A stretch of 64,000 nt of DNA from Oceanospirillaceae bacterium (GCA_015665455.1 JADFAD010000005.1:310001-374000), one strand, 5' to 3'; positions 16,165-25,669 are shown, numbered from the stretch's first letter. The notes: generated by a model not told the origin, from the letters alone. Translations and numbers: made by a program.

Positions 16165-17934
16165 TTAGAACTCGCCTTCAGAAAAGGTCATCAAAGTATC
16201 CTTACCAGCACAAACTTCTTCATGCAAAGCACTCATTTCAGGCTTGTACAAACGATAGAAGTGATCAGCACACTTAACTTTGCTGCCTAAAAACTCTGCA
16301 TTGTATTTAGCTGCCACGTCTTCTTTAGAAGCAGTATCAGCCATTCTGGCCCAAAGTACAGCGATTGAGGTCAAAGCAAACATACGAAGTAGCGGTGTAG
16401 CTGCAGCGCCAGCTTGTTCCGGATCCTGAATGGCTTCTTTAGCTAGCCATACAAGACTGCCTTGAAGTGCCTTCATAAACGCCAAACAATTTGCCTTGTG
16501 AATATCATTGCTGATCTCAGATAGCATCGCATTTAACTCAGTGAAATAAGTACGAGCCAAACGTCCACCATTCATAGTCAGTTTTCGACCTACTAGATCG
16601 AGAGCCTGAATGCCGTTAGTCCCTTCATAAATTCTCGAAATACGCGCATCACGAAGTAGTTGCTCTACCGGCCAATCCTGAGTAAATCCAGATCCCCCCA
16701 TAGACTGAAGTGCCTGATCAATGCTGAAGAAACCTTCATCTGTAAGGAAAGATTTCACCACAGGCGTCATCAACTGAAGGATATCATCTGACTTTTGACG
16801 AGCGTCCTGATCTTCCAGAGAATGACTCAAATCCATATGTAGCCCAGTCCAATAAGCCATTGCTCTCGAACCTTCATTTAGGACTTTCTGACGAAGTAAC
16901 ATACGACGAACATCAGGATGCACGATAATTGGATCAGCGGCTTCATTCGGTGCTTTCGGGCCGGTTAGTGAACGACTTTGCAAACGTTCTTTAGCGAAGC
17001 CAAGCGAAACCTGATAGGCAGTTTCAGCAAGCCCTAAGCCCTGCATACCTACCATAATTCGCGCGGCATTCATCATAGTGAACATGCATTTCAGACCCTG
17101 ATTTTCTTCACCAATCAGCCAGCCTTTAGCACCTTCAAAATTCATGACACAGGTAGCACTGCCCTTGATGCCCATCTTGTGCTCAAGGCCGCCACAAAAA
17201 GCAGGGTTACGAGAACCATCCTCAAGAAATTTAGGAACAAGGAACAAGGAAATGCCTTTGCTGCTGTTTGGTGCATCGGGCAACTTAGCCAACACGAGAT
17301 GAAGAATATTATCGGTTAGGTCCTGCTCACCACCGGTGATCCAGATCTTGGTGCCTGAAATGTTATAGCTGCCATCCGTCTGAGGTTCAGCTTTGGTTCG
17401 AATAAGCCCTAAGTCTGTACCACAATGAGGCTCTGTCAGACACATGGTGCCCGTCCATTCACCTTCGATTAACTTACCCAGATATTTATCTTGTAGCTCT
17501 GAGGAAGCATGCATGGTCAAAGCATCAATTGCCCCGTGCGACAACCCAGGATACATTCCAAAAGACAAATTGGTTGAGCAGACCATTTCGTCTACAACCA
17601 TTTTCAACAGATGAGGTAAGCCTTGTCCGCCAAATTCTGGATCAGCCGACAATCCACTCCAACCGCCCTGTTGATAAATTTGGTAAGCTTCTTTGAAACC
17701 TTCTGGCGTGGTCACAGTTTTGGTTTCAGGATCGTATTTAGCGCCCTGACGATCGCCTGATTCATTAATAGGCAACAACACATTTTCAGCCAGTTTACCT
17801 GCTTCGTCGATTACAGCACTGAAGATTTCTTCTGTGGCATCAGCAAAACGTTCAGTTTGCGATAAACATTGACTGTCGAGAACATCAAACAAAACAAAGT
17901 TTATGTTTTCACGGGGCGTACGATAATAACTCAT
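16165..17934 (-). CDS. Acyl-CoA dehydrogenase, large (about 590-residue) DmdC/FadE-like type
   Basis: A 589-residue flavoenzyme. N-terminal domain to about 160, FAD/middle domain with MCLTEPHCGTDLG and ISGTKIWITGGEQD, then the helical domain holding the catalytic Glu in RISRIYEGTNGIQALDL (about residue 437), and an extra C-terminal domain of about 120 residues. The layout (YRTPRE start, PYGGQ-like PEFGGQGLP, IYEGTNGIQA, C-terminal extension) is that of the group including DmdC, which oxidises 3-methylmercaptopropionyl-CoA, and of medium/long-chain FadE-like enzymes. Substrate cannot be decided; no other dmd gene is nearby. AAGGAAA precedes the start. Confidence 0.85.
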   Translation of the reverse strand: MSYYRTPRENINFVLFDVLDSQCLSQTERFADATEEIFSAVIDEAGKLAENVLLPINESGDRQGAKYDPETKTVTTPEGFKEAYQIYQQGGWSGLSADPEFGGQGLPHLLKMVVDEMVCSTNLSFGMYPGLSHGAIDALTMHASSELQDKYLGKLIEGEWTGTMCLTEPHCGTDLGLIRTKAEPQTDGSYNISGTKIWITGGEQDLTDNILHLVLAKLPDAPNSSKGISLFLVPKFLEDGSRNPAFCGGLEHKMGIKGSATCVMNFEGAKGWLIGEENQGLKCMFTMMNAARIMVGMQGLGLAETAYQVSLGFAKERLQSRSLTGPKAPNEAADPIIVHPDVRRMLLRQKVLNEGSRAMAYWTGLHMDLSHSLEDQDARQKSDDILQLMTPVVKSFLTDEGFFSIDQALQSMGGSGFTQDWPVEQLLRDARISRIYEGTNGIQALDLVGRKLTMNGGRLARTYFTELNAMLSEISNDIHKANCLAFMKALQGSLVWLAKEAIQDPEQAGAAATPLLRMFALTSIAVLWARMADTASKEDVAAKYNAEFLGSKVKCADHFYRLYKPEMSALHEEVCAGKDTLMTFSEGEF

Positions 17935-17998
17935 AGAGTTTCCTTATGATCTAATTAAACATGGCGACAGAGACAACTTTCTTGAAAAACGCCGAACA

Positions 17999-18235
17999 TC
18001 AGTTATTGATCATTTCGAAGTATGCGGTAGATTGTTGGACATTGATGTCCGTTACTCCATGCTGTCGTATCCAGTCTTTTGCATTCACCAAAGAACAAAA
18101 GTGATGATCACTGGCTTCAACAATTTCACCTTGCTCGTTCTTTAATCGAGCAATATAAATATCGCCTTCCAGTGACATGATATGTCCATTCAAAGGACCG
18201 TGTGACATCAGTTGATGACGGATAGCTTCAAACAT
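17999..18235 (-). CDS. Small DUF6482-like protein
   Basis: A 78-residue cytoplasmic protein. It has the pattern of a short beta-rich domain (GDIYIARLKNEQGEIVEAS, then HFCSLVNAKDWIRQHGV) seen in DUF6482 proteins of gammaproteobacteria; that name is from memory of the pattern. The start is the ATG at 18235, with AGGAGA nine bases upstream; the frame extends to 18277 without a ribosome site. Function unknown. Confidence 0.6.
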   Translation of the reverse strand: MFEAIRHQLMSHGPLNGHIMSLEGDIYIARLKNEQGEIVEASDHHFCSLVNAKDWIRQHGVTDINVQQSTAYFEMINN

Positions 18236-18456
18236 TGGAAATCTCCTGCGTTTTAGTCTGTCATATTGTTTACGCAAAGATTCTCAAACCAGATCATAAA
18301 AAGTTTATTATTTCTTTTAAAAATAAACTTTAGACACCCATTCTTAGTACATTTTTAATAATAACCAAACGCTTACTGACTAATTTCAATCACTCTCTTA
18401 TTGTGATACACCGCTGACCCAAAGCAATCACATCTATTAGCAAAAATAATGAACTC

Positions 18457-18950
18457 CAAGCACAGCAAAACCTCGAAGAGTACCGAGTTTGAACACTTTT
18501 TCAAAAATAAATCAGGAAGTTCGAAATCGCTTAACCCCAAACAATTGACTGACGTGTTTCATAAATGCAACGCCACCCGCAAAAGTTTTGTAGGATTATT
18601 CAAAGGACTGATAGAGTTTTTTGACGGAAGTATGATCGGAATATTCTGGAGTTAGAACCATCTTAGCTAGAATAGAGTTAAGAACCACATAGGCCATGTA
18701 AACTAATAACGCTTTTTCATCTGAAAGGGCTTGAGATTTAAAGCCTCCTCCCAAAATCTAACACTGCATTGATCTTCCCTATTTACCTCTCGAGTAATGG
18801 CTTCGCTTATACTAAGACGAATCCAAAGATATCTGGGCTTTTCATGGTTTGGCCATGAGGTTGGTCTTTCAGTTAAGCGAATGCCAATAACCATAAATTT
18901 AGCCAGCAATAAAAGTCATCAGCCAAGGCTTTTCTGATGCATCTTCATTA
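18457..18950 (-). pseudogene. Internally deleted remnant of the Y1/REP-type transposase element
   Basis: This stretch matches three separated blocks of the intact element at 27978-29090. The blocks are the left tail (GCAAAACCTCGAAGAGTACC... through GTTTTGTAGGATTATTCAAA), an internal block beginning TTTTTTGACGGAAGTATGAT that encodes EAITREVNREDQCSVRFWE on the minus strand (EAIAREANREDQCSGRFWE in the intact gene), and the right tail from ATCCAAAGATATCTGGGCTT to CATCAGCCAAGGCTTTTCTG. The HUH motif and most of the catalytic region are deleted. Short frames here are fragments, not genes. Confidence 0.85.
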
Positions 18951-19066
18951 TTATTTTTACCGAGCTATAAAACGATCCTTCAGAACATTCTAGAAAAAAG
19001 AAAACCAATTCCACCCTCTTTGCGTAAGGAATTAGGAGTTATTCATTTCATAGCAAGAGGTTCACC

Positions 19067-19759
19067 ATGTTTGGAATTTCAAAAGCCATAGTTTGTAGCC
19101 TAGCTCTGCTTTCCGCTGTCGCCTTCGCAGACACAAAGAACCAGCTAACTTCTGAACTGGCAATGAATAATGATTGCCCTGACTGGCTTGACCACGACGT
19201 CAGGCAACTCCACAGTTCCAATAAAGTCAACTTGTGTGACCTCGCAGCCAACAAACCACTTTTGGTGATAAATACCGCCAGTCACTGTGGTTTTACCTCC
19301 CAATTCAAAGGATTGGAAGCCCTGCACCAACGCTTCAAAGATCAAGGGTTAGTGGTAATAGGCTTCCCATCCAACGATTTCAATCAAGAAGCAGGCACTG
19401 AGAAAAAGACCGCCGAGGTGTGCTATATCAATTACGGCGTGACCTTTTTTATGACGGAAAAGATTCATGTAAAAGGAAATCAGGCACATCCATTGTTTCA
19501 ACATTTGGCCCAGTCTCTGGGCGCGCCCAAATGGAATTTCAATAAATACCTGATCAATTCGAAAGGAAATGTGATAAACCGCTTCTCCAGCTCTACATCA
19601 CCTAACAGTCAAAAGATGACGAATGCTATTCAGCAACTGCTAATCGATCGCAAAGCCCAAAATACCATGTTAGTTGATGACTATGACCCTGCCAGAGAAT
19701 TCATCCCTGCCAGCTTGATCATTCCTTACGAACCAGGCCTGACCTCTGGTCGCTTTTAA
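19067..19759 (+). CDS. Glutathione peroxidase-family protein (secreted, Cys type)
   Basis: A 230-residue thiol peroxidase with a signal peptide (VCSLALLSAVAFA, cleavage near residue 21). The catalytic set is present: Cys74 in NTASHCGFT, Gln108 in FNQEAG, and WNFNKYLI near residue 165. Family members reduce hydroperoxides with thioredoxin or glutathione. It has a longer than usual C-terminal tail (about 35 residues after the GPx core). GAGG precedes the ATG. It heads a run with folE, folM and a photolyase-type gene, 34 bases from folE. Confidence 0.88.
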   Translation: MFGISKAIVCSLALLSAVAFADTKNQLTSELAMNNDCPDWLDHDVRQLHSSNKVNLCDLAANKPLLVINTASHCGFTSQFKGLEALHQRFKDQGLVVIGFPSNDFNQEAGTEKKTAEVCYINYGVTFFMTEKIHVKGNQAHPLFQHLAQSLGAPKWNFNKYLINSKGNVINRFSSSTSPNSQKMTNAIQQLLIDRKAQNTMLVDDYDPAREFIPASLIIPYEPGLTSGRF

Positions 19760-19793
19760 CTTTCAACCACCCGAAATAAGTGAGTAGTTCGCC

Positions 19794-20447
19794 ATGTCAC
19801 ACGCAAAACACATCTCTCAAGAAGCCAGTCTGGTCAGAGATACTTTGATTGAACTTGGCTTGGAAACACCACTAGTGGATTCACCTTTGAGCCAACGGCA
19901 AAAATACGAGCGAATTAAGTCCATGATGACTGAAGTTGTCGGCACACTCGGATTAGATCTAACCGATGACAGCCTATGCGAAACGCCACATCGTATTGCA
20001 AAAATGTACGTATATGAGGTGTTTTCAGGCCTCGACTACAGCAACTTCCCCAAGCTATCCGTGATCGAAAATAAAATGGGAGTGGATGAAATGGTGAAAG
20101 TCAGTGATATCAGCCTGACCAGTACCTGCGAACACCACTTCATCACCATCGATGGTTCAGCCCAAGTCGCTTACATCCCGAATAACAAGATCATTGGTTT
20201 GTCAAAGATCAATCGTGTCGTCCGCTTCTTTGCCCAACGACCTCAGGTACAAGAACGACTTACCCAACAAGTGTTAGTCGCGTTACAGACATTACTTGAA
20301 ACTGACGACGTGGCAGTCTCGATTACAGCAACACATTTCTGTGTGAAATCTCGAGGGGTAATGGACGTAAATGCCAACACCTCAACCACAGCACTAGGTG
20401 GTGCATTTAAAACTAATCCAAATACCCGCGCCGAGTTTTTGCGTTAA
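19794..20447 (+). CDS. folE: GTP cyclohydrolase I
   Basis: A 217-residue enzyme converting GTP to 7,8-dihydroneopterin triphosphate, the first step of pterin/folate synthesis. Zinc and catalytic residues are visible: Cys112 with His114-His115 (TCEHHF) and Cys183 (THFCVKSRG). [20 protein letters not shown] is the conserved GTP-binding region. Clustering with folM and a cryptochrome/photolyase suggests a dedicated pterin supply, or light or stress control as known for LitR-regulated folE/photolyase clusters in other bacteria; no LitR-type gene is in the window. Confidence 0.95.
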   Translation: MSHAKHISQEASLVRDTLIELGLETPLVDSPLSQRQKYERIKSMMTEVVGTLGLDLTDDSLCETPHRIAKMYVYEVFSGLDYSNFPKLSVIENKMGVDEMVKVSDISLTSTCEHHFITIDGSAQVAYIPNNKIIGLSKINRVVRFFAQRPQVQERLTQQVLVALQTLLETDDVAVSITATHFCVKSRGVMDVNANTSTTALGGAFKTNPNTRAEFLR

Positions 20448-20472
20448 AGAACCCAAATTTACAGAGGCGACT

Positions 20473-21210
20473 ATGAATAGTACCCCAGATCAAGATCAAC
20501 GCCCTGTGATGGTTATTACAGGCATAGCGAAACGCTTGGGATATGCGATGGCTGAACACTTTCAACAGCAAGGCTTCCAGGTCGTGGGAAGCTATCGTTC
20601 ACTTAACCCCAACCTCGAAAAGCTTTCTCGATTGAACGTTGAGATGATTCCCTGTGACTTCAATGATCAGCATGAAATCGACCAATTCATTCATCAACTG
20701 ACGCTCAACAAGAGACCCATTCGAGCAATTATCCACAACGCTTCGGATTGGCTGCCCGACGATTGCGAACAAGCGACCAATCAAGTCTTTCACCGCATGA
20801 TGACTGTCCATGCAGGCGCTCCCTATCAGATCAATATGGCACTGGCAGATCAACTAACTCAAACCGATCAGCAATCAGACATTATTCACATTACCGACTG
20901 TGTCATCGAACGAGGTTCTGCCAAGCACGCCGCTTACGCTGCGAGTAAAGCGGCATTAGATAACCTAACTAAATCCTTCGCCAGCAAGTTCGCGTCCAAA
21001 ATCAAGGTGAACAGTATTGCACCGGGTTTACTCAAGTTTAATGACCATGATGATGAGACTTATCGAGCAAAGACGTTGAAAAAGGCACTGATAGAAAAAG
21101 AAGGTGGATTCGAAGAGATCATCAACGCCATTCAATTTATCTTGAGTAGCGACTACATGACCGGTCGCGCCATTTTACTGGATGGTGGCCGCCATCTGAA
21201 AACGTTGTAA
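20473..21210 (+). CDS. folM: Dihydromonapterin/dihydrofolate reductase-type SDR
   Basis: A 245-residue short-chain dehydrogenase. It has a degenerate cofactor motif (ITGIAKRLGYAMAEHF), the NAG-like element IIHNASDW, the catalytic YAASKAALDNL and SIAPGLLKFN, and ends GRAILLDGGRHLKTL. FolM proteins reduce dihydromonapterin to tetrahydromonapterin with NADPH. The start is the ATG at 20473 with GAGGCG upstream; the frame begins earlier inside folE but that part is not SDR-like. It lies 25 bases after folE, consistent with co-transcription. Confidence 0.88.
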   Translation: MNSTPDQDQRPVMVITGIAKRLGYAMAEHFQQQGFQVVGSYRSLNPNLEKLSRLNVEMIPCDFNDQHEIDQFIHQLTLNKRPIRAIIHNASDWLPDDCEQATNQVFHRMMTVHAGAPYQINMALADQLTQTDQQSDIIHITDCVIERGSAKHAAYAASKAALDNLTKSFASKFASKIKVNSIAPGLLKFNDHDDETYRAKTLKKALIEKEGGFEEIINAIQFILSSDYMTGRAILLDGGRHLKTL

Positions 21211-21237
21211 CAAGGGGATTCAGACTTCGGAAAAATC

Positions 21238-22842
21238 ATGCGATATACCTCACTGGAAGAACTTACCAAGCAATCGATTTCAAGTCAGTTCAGGGAATTG
21301 AGGCTGATACTTGGCGATCAACTCAATGCCAGTCACTCCTGGTTCCAACAAACCGATGATCAGGTATTGTATCTCATCGCAGAACTGCCCCAAGAAGCTA
21401 CTTACGTCCGCCATCATATTCAAAAAATCGCCGCCTTTTTTCTCGCTATGAATGCCTTTAGTCAGGCCCTTTCAAAAGCCGGCCATCAGGTGCTTTACCT
21501 AACACTGGACCACACAACCACATTCCAATACTTGCCGGAATTACTTAACTCGCTGATCAGTCAACATGGCATTCAACGTCTTCAATATCAACAACCGGAT
21601 GAGTACCGCTTATTCAAACAGCTGGAAGATCTACAGTTAACTCTGTTTGATCAAGGGATTGAAAGTCATCGAGTCAGTTCAGAACATTTTCTTTTAGAGC
21701 ATCAAGAGCTCGGGACATACATTCAACCGGCCAAAGCCAATCGCCTTGAGAGCTTCTACAGAAAACTACGTAAACGCTTTAATGTTCTGATGAATAATGA
21801 CGAACCGGAAGGGCGGCAATGGAACTATGATCAGGACAACCGCAATAAACTCAGCAAAGACGATCTAAGTACTATTCCCCAACCGCTGTTATTCGCAACG
21901 CCTTGTAATAAAGTAATTGAAAGAATTCATCGTCATCAGATAACAACCCTTGGCAGCATAGATGACCATCTACTTTGGCCAGTAAATCGTGTTCAGGCCA
22001 AAGAATTGCTCGAGTATTTCTGCCAACATTTGCTACCCAATTTTGGTCGTTTTCAGGACGCAATGACCTGTCAGTCCGATTATCAATGGAGCCTATATCA
22101 TTCACGCCTGTCCTTCGCATTGAACACCAAAATGATCAGTCCCAAATGCGTGATGGATACAGCCATTGATCATTTCAGACGCCGGCCTGATGATATTTCT
22201 ATTGCACAAATTGAAGGGTTCGTTCGACAAATTCTCGGCTGGCGAGAGTACATACGCGCGGTGTATTGGCAGAATATGCCAGACTATCTATACAAAAATG
22301 AACTAGAAGCGGAGCGTTCTCTGCCCGGTTATTTCTGGAATGGTAAGACGCGAATGAACTGCATGAAACATGCAATCGATCAGTCACTGAACTTTGCCTA
22401 CGCCCATCACATTCAACGTTTAATGATTACCGGTAATTTCGCATTACTGACGGGCATTCATCCCCAGCAAGTGGATGACTGGTATCTAGGAATCTACATA
22501 GATGCGATGGAATGGGTCGAGTTGCCCAATACACGAGGCATGAGTCAATTTGCCGATGGCGGCTGGATAGCTTCAAAACCTTATGCGGCCAGTGCCAATT
22601 ATATCCAGAAAATGGGGGATTACTGTAAAAGCTGCCACTATCAGGCCAAGCTGAAAACCGGTGATAAGGCCTGTCCATTTAACAGCCTTTACTGGCACTT
22701 TATGAATCGCCATCGAGCACGATTTGAGAAGAACCCAAGAATTGGCATGATCTACCGAAACTGGGATAAACAATCAGCCGATCAACAAGGAGCTATCCTT
22801 GATCAGGCTGAATACGTTCTAAAAAACATAGAGCGGCTTTAG
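21238..22842 (+). CDS. FeS-type bacterial cryptochrome / (6-4) photolyase (PhrB/CryB group)
   Basis: A 534-residue flavoprotein. The opening LRLILGDQLNASHSWF is the mark of the cryptochrome/photolyase-related group. Four cysteines for a [4Fe-4S] cluster sit at about 375 (RMNCMKH), 463 and 466 (DYCKSC) and 479 (KACPFN), as in Agrobacterium PhrB and Rhodobacter CryB. The FAD domain includes GWREYIRAVYW and WNGKTRMNC. PhrB repairs (6-4) photoproducts; CryB is a light regulator, and sequence alone does not separate these roles. It lies 27 bases after folM. Confidence 0.9.
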   Translation: MRYTSLEELTKQSISSQFRELRLILGDQLNASHSWFQQTDDQVLYLIAELPQEATYVRHHIQKIAAFFLAMNAFSQALSKAGHQVLYLTLDHTTTFQYLPELLNSLISQHGIQRLQYQQPDEYRLFKQLEDLQLTLFDQGIESHRVSSEHFLLEHQELGTYIQPAKANRLESFYRKLRKRFNVLMNNDEPEGRQWNYDQDNRNKLSKDDLSTIPQPLLFATPCNKVIERIHRHQITTLGSIDDHLLWPVNRVQAKELLEYFCQHLLPNFGRFQDAMTCQSDYQWSLYHSRLSFALNTKMISPKCVMDTAIDHFRRRPDDISIAQIEGFVRQILGWREYIRAVYWQNMPDYLYKNELEAERSLPGYFWNGKTRMNCMKHAIDQSLNFAYAHHIQRLMITGNFALLTGIHPQQVDDWYLGIYIDAMEWVELPNTRGMSQFADGGWIASKPYAASANYIQKMGDYCKSCHYQAKLKTGDKACPFNSLYWHFMNRHRARFEKNPRIGMIYRNWDKQSADQQGAILDQAEYVLKNIERL

Positions 22843-22921
22843 TTGTTTCGATCATCAAGCCAGTCAGCACTCATTAGCCATCCATACTTCGACGCGCTTT
22901 AACCTCCAAATAAATAAACCT

Positions 22922-23735
22922 AAAGGACATATATGGACGTCCCTGCTGAGTTAAAGCACAAGTCTCTTTAACCCTGATCGGTAACCAGTAAATACCCAGT
23001 GATTCAAACCTACAGCCAGCCACTCTTCTTAAGGTAGACGTCTCTGTTTTTCCAAGTAGTTAAAACCTTCCCCTCTCCTCAACTGTTAACTTTTAGTCAA
23101 CAATATTATTCAATTCTCCTATCTTATCTATCAACAGGAAACAATTTAAAGTTACTTACACGATTTGGCCGTAGCGACTTATACGTTTCGGGTTCTGAGA
23201 TTAACCCGAAGATTCACTCAATCTGGCCACGAATGTTATTTACTTAAGGAGTCTCCGATGAAAAACGTTTTATCTTTTACAACCCTGATAATAGCGCTTT
23301 TGTTTAATGGCTTGGTCTTCGCCTCCGACGCAAGTTTAAACAAAAACAAAATCCTGATTGTACTCACCAGTCATACCGAACTGGGCAACACAGGCAAGAA
23401 AACCGGATTTTGGTTGCCCGAGCTAACCCACCCGTATTATGAGTTCACAGAAGCGGGTTTTCAGGTGGATGTGGCCAGCATTGCAGGAGGCATGGCCCCC
23501 GTAGACAGCAAAGCCTTTGAGGAAGATGATGAATTCCACGATCGCTTTTTAAATGACCCAGTGCTAATGGCAAAAGTCATTCGCAGCTTTCCCCTATCGG
23601 AGGTCAACCCGGACGATTACCAAGCCATCATGTTCGCGGGTGGTTCAGGACCTATGTGGGATTTCCCGAACAATGCTGACATCAGCCGCGTATCCGCCGC
23701 CATTTACGAAAATAACGGCATCGTCTCTGCGGTTT
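22922..23735 (+). repeat. Long direct repeat, copy B (with intact gene)
   Basis: Counterpart of 14202-15010, in the same orientation and 8.7 kb away. It starts near a GGACAT word present in both copies (22925 and 14205) and includes the leader and the first part of the DJ-1/PfpI gene. The gene continues intact past the repeat end. The leader segment 22938-23257 is otherwise without coding signal. Confidence 0.85.
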
Positions 23736-24022
23736 GCCACGGGACGGCCGCACTGGTGGATCTGAGATTATCGAACGGTAAGTTACTAGCAGAAGGAAGA
23801 CGAGTATCTGCCTTCACTAATGAGGAAGAAGCGAGCTTGGGCACCACAGAGATCGTCCCCTTCTTGTTGCAAGATAAGATGGCTGACATTGGCGCGCTAC
23901 ACATTCCGGGTCAAGCATGGCAAGAGAATGTCGTGATCGATGGCCGCTTGGTCACAGGGCAGAACCCGGCTTCGGCCAAGAAAGCGGCTCAGAGCATCAT
24001 TGCAATGTTGGAGAAGAAGTAG
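23258..24022 (+). CDS. Secreted DJ-1/PfpI-family (type 1 glutamine amidotransferase-like) protein
   Basis: A 254-residue protein with a signal peptide (VLSFTTLIIALLFNGLVFAS). The nucleophile elbow SAVCHGTAAL puts the catalytic Cys at residue 160, and an upstream Glu (YYEFTEAG, about 62) fits the DJ-1/Hsp31-like pair. Export suggests a periplasmic deglycase or glyoxalase III-like role, which is inference. I chose the ATG at 23258 for its AAGGAG site; the open frame extends upstream to 23165 into the repeated leader. It is a single gene, duplicated in broken form at 14536. Confidence 0.85.
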   Translation: MKNVLSFTTLIIALLFNGLVFASDASLNKNKILIVLTSHTELGNTGKKTGFWLPELTHPYYEFTEAGFQVDVASIAGGMAPVDSKAFEEDDEFHDRFLNDPVLMAKVIRSFPLSEVNPDDYQAIMFAGGSGPMWDFPNNADISRVSAAIYENNGIVSAVCHGTAALVDLRLSNGKLLAEGRRVSAFTNEEEASLGTTEIVPFLLQDKMADIGALHIPGQAWQENVVIDGRLVTGQNPASAKKAAQSIIAMLEKK

Positions 24023-24038
24023 CCGATTGAATGGGAGC

Positions 24039-24094
24039 CAGAGTAAGCAATCCATCAAAGGTTTTAGTACACAAACCGATGTCTGCTTACTCTG
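24039..24094. terminator. Inverted repeat between convergent genes
   Basis: Perfect 11-base arms CAGAGTAAGCA (24039-24049) and TGCTTACTCTG (24084-24094), separated by 34 bases, between the converging DJ-1 and beta-propeller genes. The second arm resembles the ACTCTGACC dispersed repeat. It probably serves as a bidirectional terminator. Confidence 0.5.
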
Positions 24095-24141
24095 ACCGTT
24101 TTCAATACTTACTCAGACATCTTTGATGATGACCGCATTGA

Positions 24142-25173
24142 TTATCGAGGAATGACGCGTCCAATTTGTTGTATGGTCGCTTTCGTCATTAACCTTTTCT
24201 TAGTTTCTTTATCCGCACGAACCAATTCATTCAGTCGACTATGCAACACATAAATTTTGTTGTTCCTAACGACGCTGGTGGTTGGATAAACATTCCCAAA
24301 CTCATATTCAGCCGTCACCTGAGCGGTTCCCCAGTCATCCTCACTGGTAATCACAAATGCCTTGTCTGTATTGACGTTAGCAGCGCGATTAGCCACGACA
24401 ACAATACTGTTTTTATCGACTAAGGTGACACCATCCAGACCGATGATTTTTCTGCCCAGTTTAATTTCGGTAAAGTCATTTGGCGCAGAAATGGGAACTC
24501 TAAAAAGCACCCCTTCCGTTTTGGCGGCGACCAAGAGATACCCATTCGCGTGATAAACCAGACCGTTTAGGTTAATCCCATTCGTATCAAACCGATTGTT
24601 CTCTAAAAAAACCGAGGCGTTGCCATTGGTATCAACCTTATAAATAACGGGGTAAAAGCTGTCAGTAATATAGGCGTTCCCATCGTCGTCAAGTGCAACA
24701 CCGTTCGCCAAGTGCTCGCCCTCTGGCTTAAGGTCTCCCAAGTTCACGAAGTGAAGCGCTTCTCCTGTCACCAAATCATAGATGCCAAGCGCAGCCAGTT
24801 TTTTTGCACCTTTGTCATAGGCATTTAAGCTGGCGCCAATGTCGGCAGTCACCACAAGCAGCCTATTCAGTTTTGAATCCACTTTTATGCCAAGAGCAGA
24901 ACTGATTCTTACATCATCGATCAGTACTTTATGATTACCACTGCCATCTACTTCGTATATTTTTCCATCACGAAAAGAACCGACAATGAACGTTCCTGTG
25001 GTTGGATTGTACTGGATGGATTCCGGGTACAATGCTTTTTTGCTTATGCTGATCGCTTCTAGTTGCATCCCCCCCAGGTTAATAGATTTAGCTAAAACGG
25101 TACCTGAGAAAATGCTTGTGTAGACCGTAATAATCAAGACTCCAACTGCCTGTATTCTGTCGACCATGTTCAT
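24142..25173 (-). CDS. SMP-30/NHL-like secreted beta-propeller protein
   Basis: A 343-residue protein with an N-terminal signal peptide (IQAVGVLIITVYTSIFSGTVLA). Repeated propeller-blade phrases are visible: YPESIQYNPTTGTFIVGSF, LGIKVDSKLNRLLVV, NGVALDDDGNAYITDSF, LNGLVYHANGYLLVA and LDGVTLVDKNSIVVVAN. This is the SMP-30/gluconolactonase-like fold; lactonase or binding function is undecided. AAGGAG lies upstream of the ATG at 25173. It is divergent from an HxlR-type regulator, the likely controller. Confidence 0.78.
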   Translation of the reverse strand: MNMVDRIQAVGVLIITVYTSIFSGTVLAKSINLGGMQLEAISISKKALYPESIQYNPTTGTFIVGSFRDGKIYEVDGSGNHKVLIDDVRISSALGIKVDSKLNRLLVVTADIGASLNAYDKGAKKLAALGIYDLVTGEALHFVNLGDLKPEGEHLANGVALDDDGNAYITDSFYPVIYKVDTNGNASVFLENNRFDTNGINLNGLVYHANGYLLVAAKTEGVLFRVPISAPNDFTEIKLGRKIIGLDGVTLVDKNSIVVVANRAANVNTDKAFVITSEDDWGTAQVTAEYEFGNVYPTTSVVRNNKIYVLHSRLNELVRADKETKKRLMTKATIQQIGRVIPR

Positions 25174-25294
25174 CCGTATCTCCTTCCATTTAAGTTTGAT
25201 TTTTACTGTTACGCATGTCTAACTTGGGAAACATGCAAGGAGATTTTACAGACACAAATTCTTTGCAAACAAGAACGCACAAATTATTCAGGTA

Positions 25295-25310
25295 GTATAC
25301 AAACGGATAC
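25295..25310. promoter_or_regulatory. Possible HxlR operator
   Basis: GTATACAAACGGATAC: inverted half-sites GTAT (25295-25298) and ATAC (25307-25310), 18 bases before the regulator start in the divergent region. This GTA..TAC layout is typical of HxlR-type sites; no second copy was found to confirm it. Confidence 0.4.
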
Positions 25311-25327
25311 CACGGACAGGTTTTTAT

Positions 25328-25669
25328 ATGAAAAAACAAGAAGTTAAGAATTATTCCAACTGTCCGATTGAGGCAACGCTTGGGTTAATTCAAGGGAAGT
25401 GGAAAGTAGTAATTATGTTTCGACTCATGAATGAAACGCGACGCTTCAATGAATTGTCGCGCTTATTACCAGGCATTACCCAACGTATGCTGACCAATCA
25501 ATTACGTGAACTGGAAAAAGATGGGCTCGTTCATCGAAAGATCTATCCACAAGTGCCCCCAAAGGTCGAATACTCACTGACGGCACTCGCAGATAGCTTG
25601 ATTCCGATATTGCTGTCCCTTAAAGATTGGGGAAAAACGCATATGTCGGCAGTAGAAGAGAAAACATAG
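25328..25669 (+). CDS. HxlR-family transcriptional regulator
   Basis: A 113-residue winged-helix regulator. The family pattern is complete: NCPIEATLGLIQGKWKVVIMF, RRFNELSRLLPGITQRMLTNQLRELEKDGLV and a PPKVEYSLT wing. Cys12 (NCPIE) is the cysteine that senses oxidants or aldehydes in HypR/YodB/HxlR relatives. It is divergent from the beta-propeller gene. Confidence 0.92.
   Translation: MKKQEVKNYSNCPIEATLGLIQGKWKVVIMFRLMNETRRFNELSRLLPGITQRMLTNQLRELEKDGLVHRKIYPQVPPKVEYSLTALADSLIPILLSLKDWGKTHMSAVEEKT

Noticed and set aside
18449-18909. Two short frames that look like small genes
   Set aside because: Both are pieces of the deleted Y1 transposase remnant (shared bases with 27978-29090).
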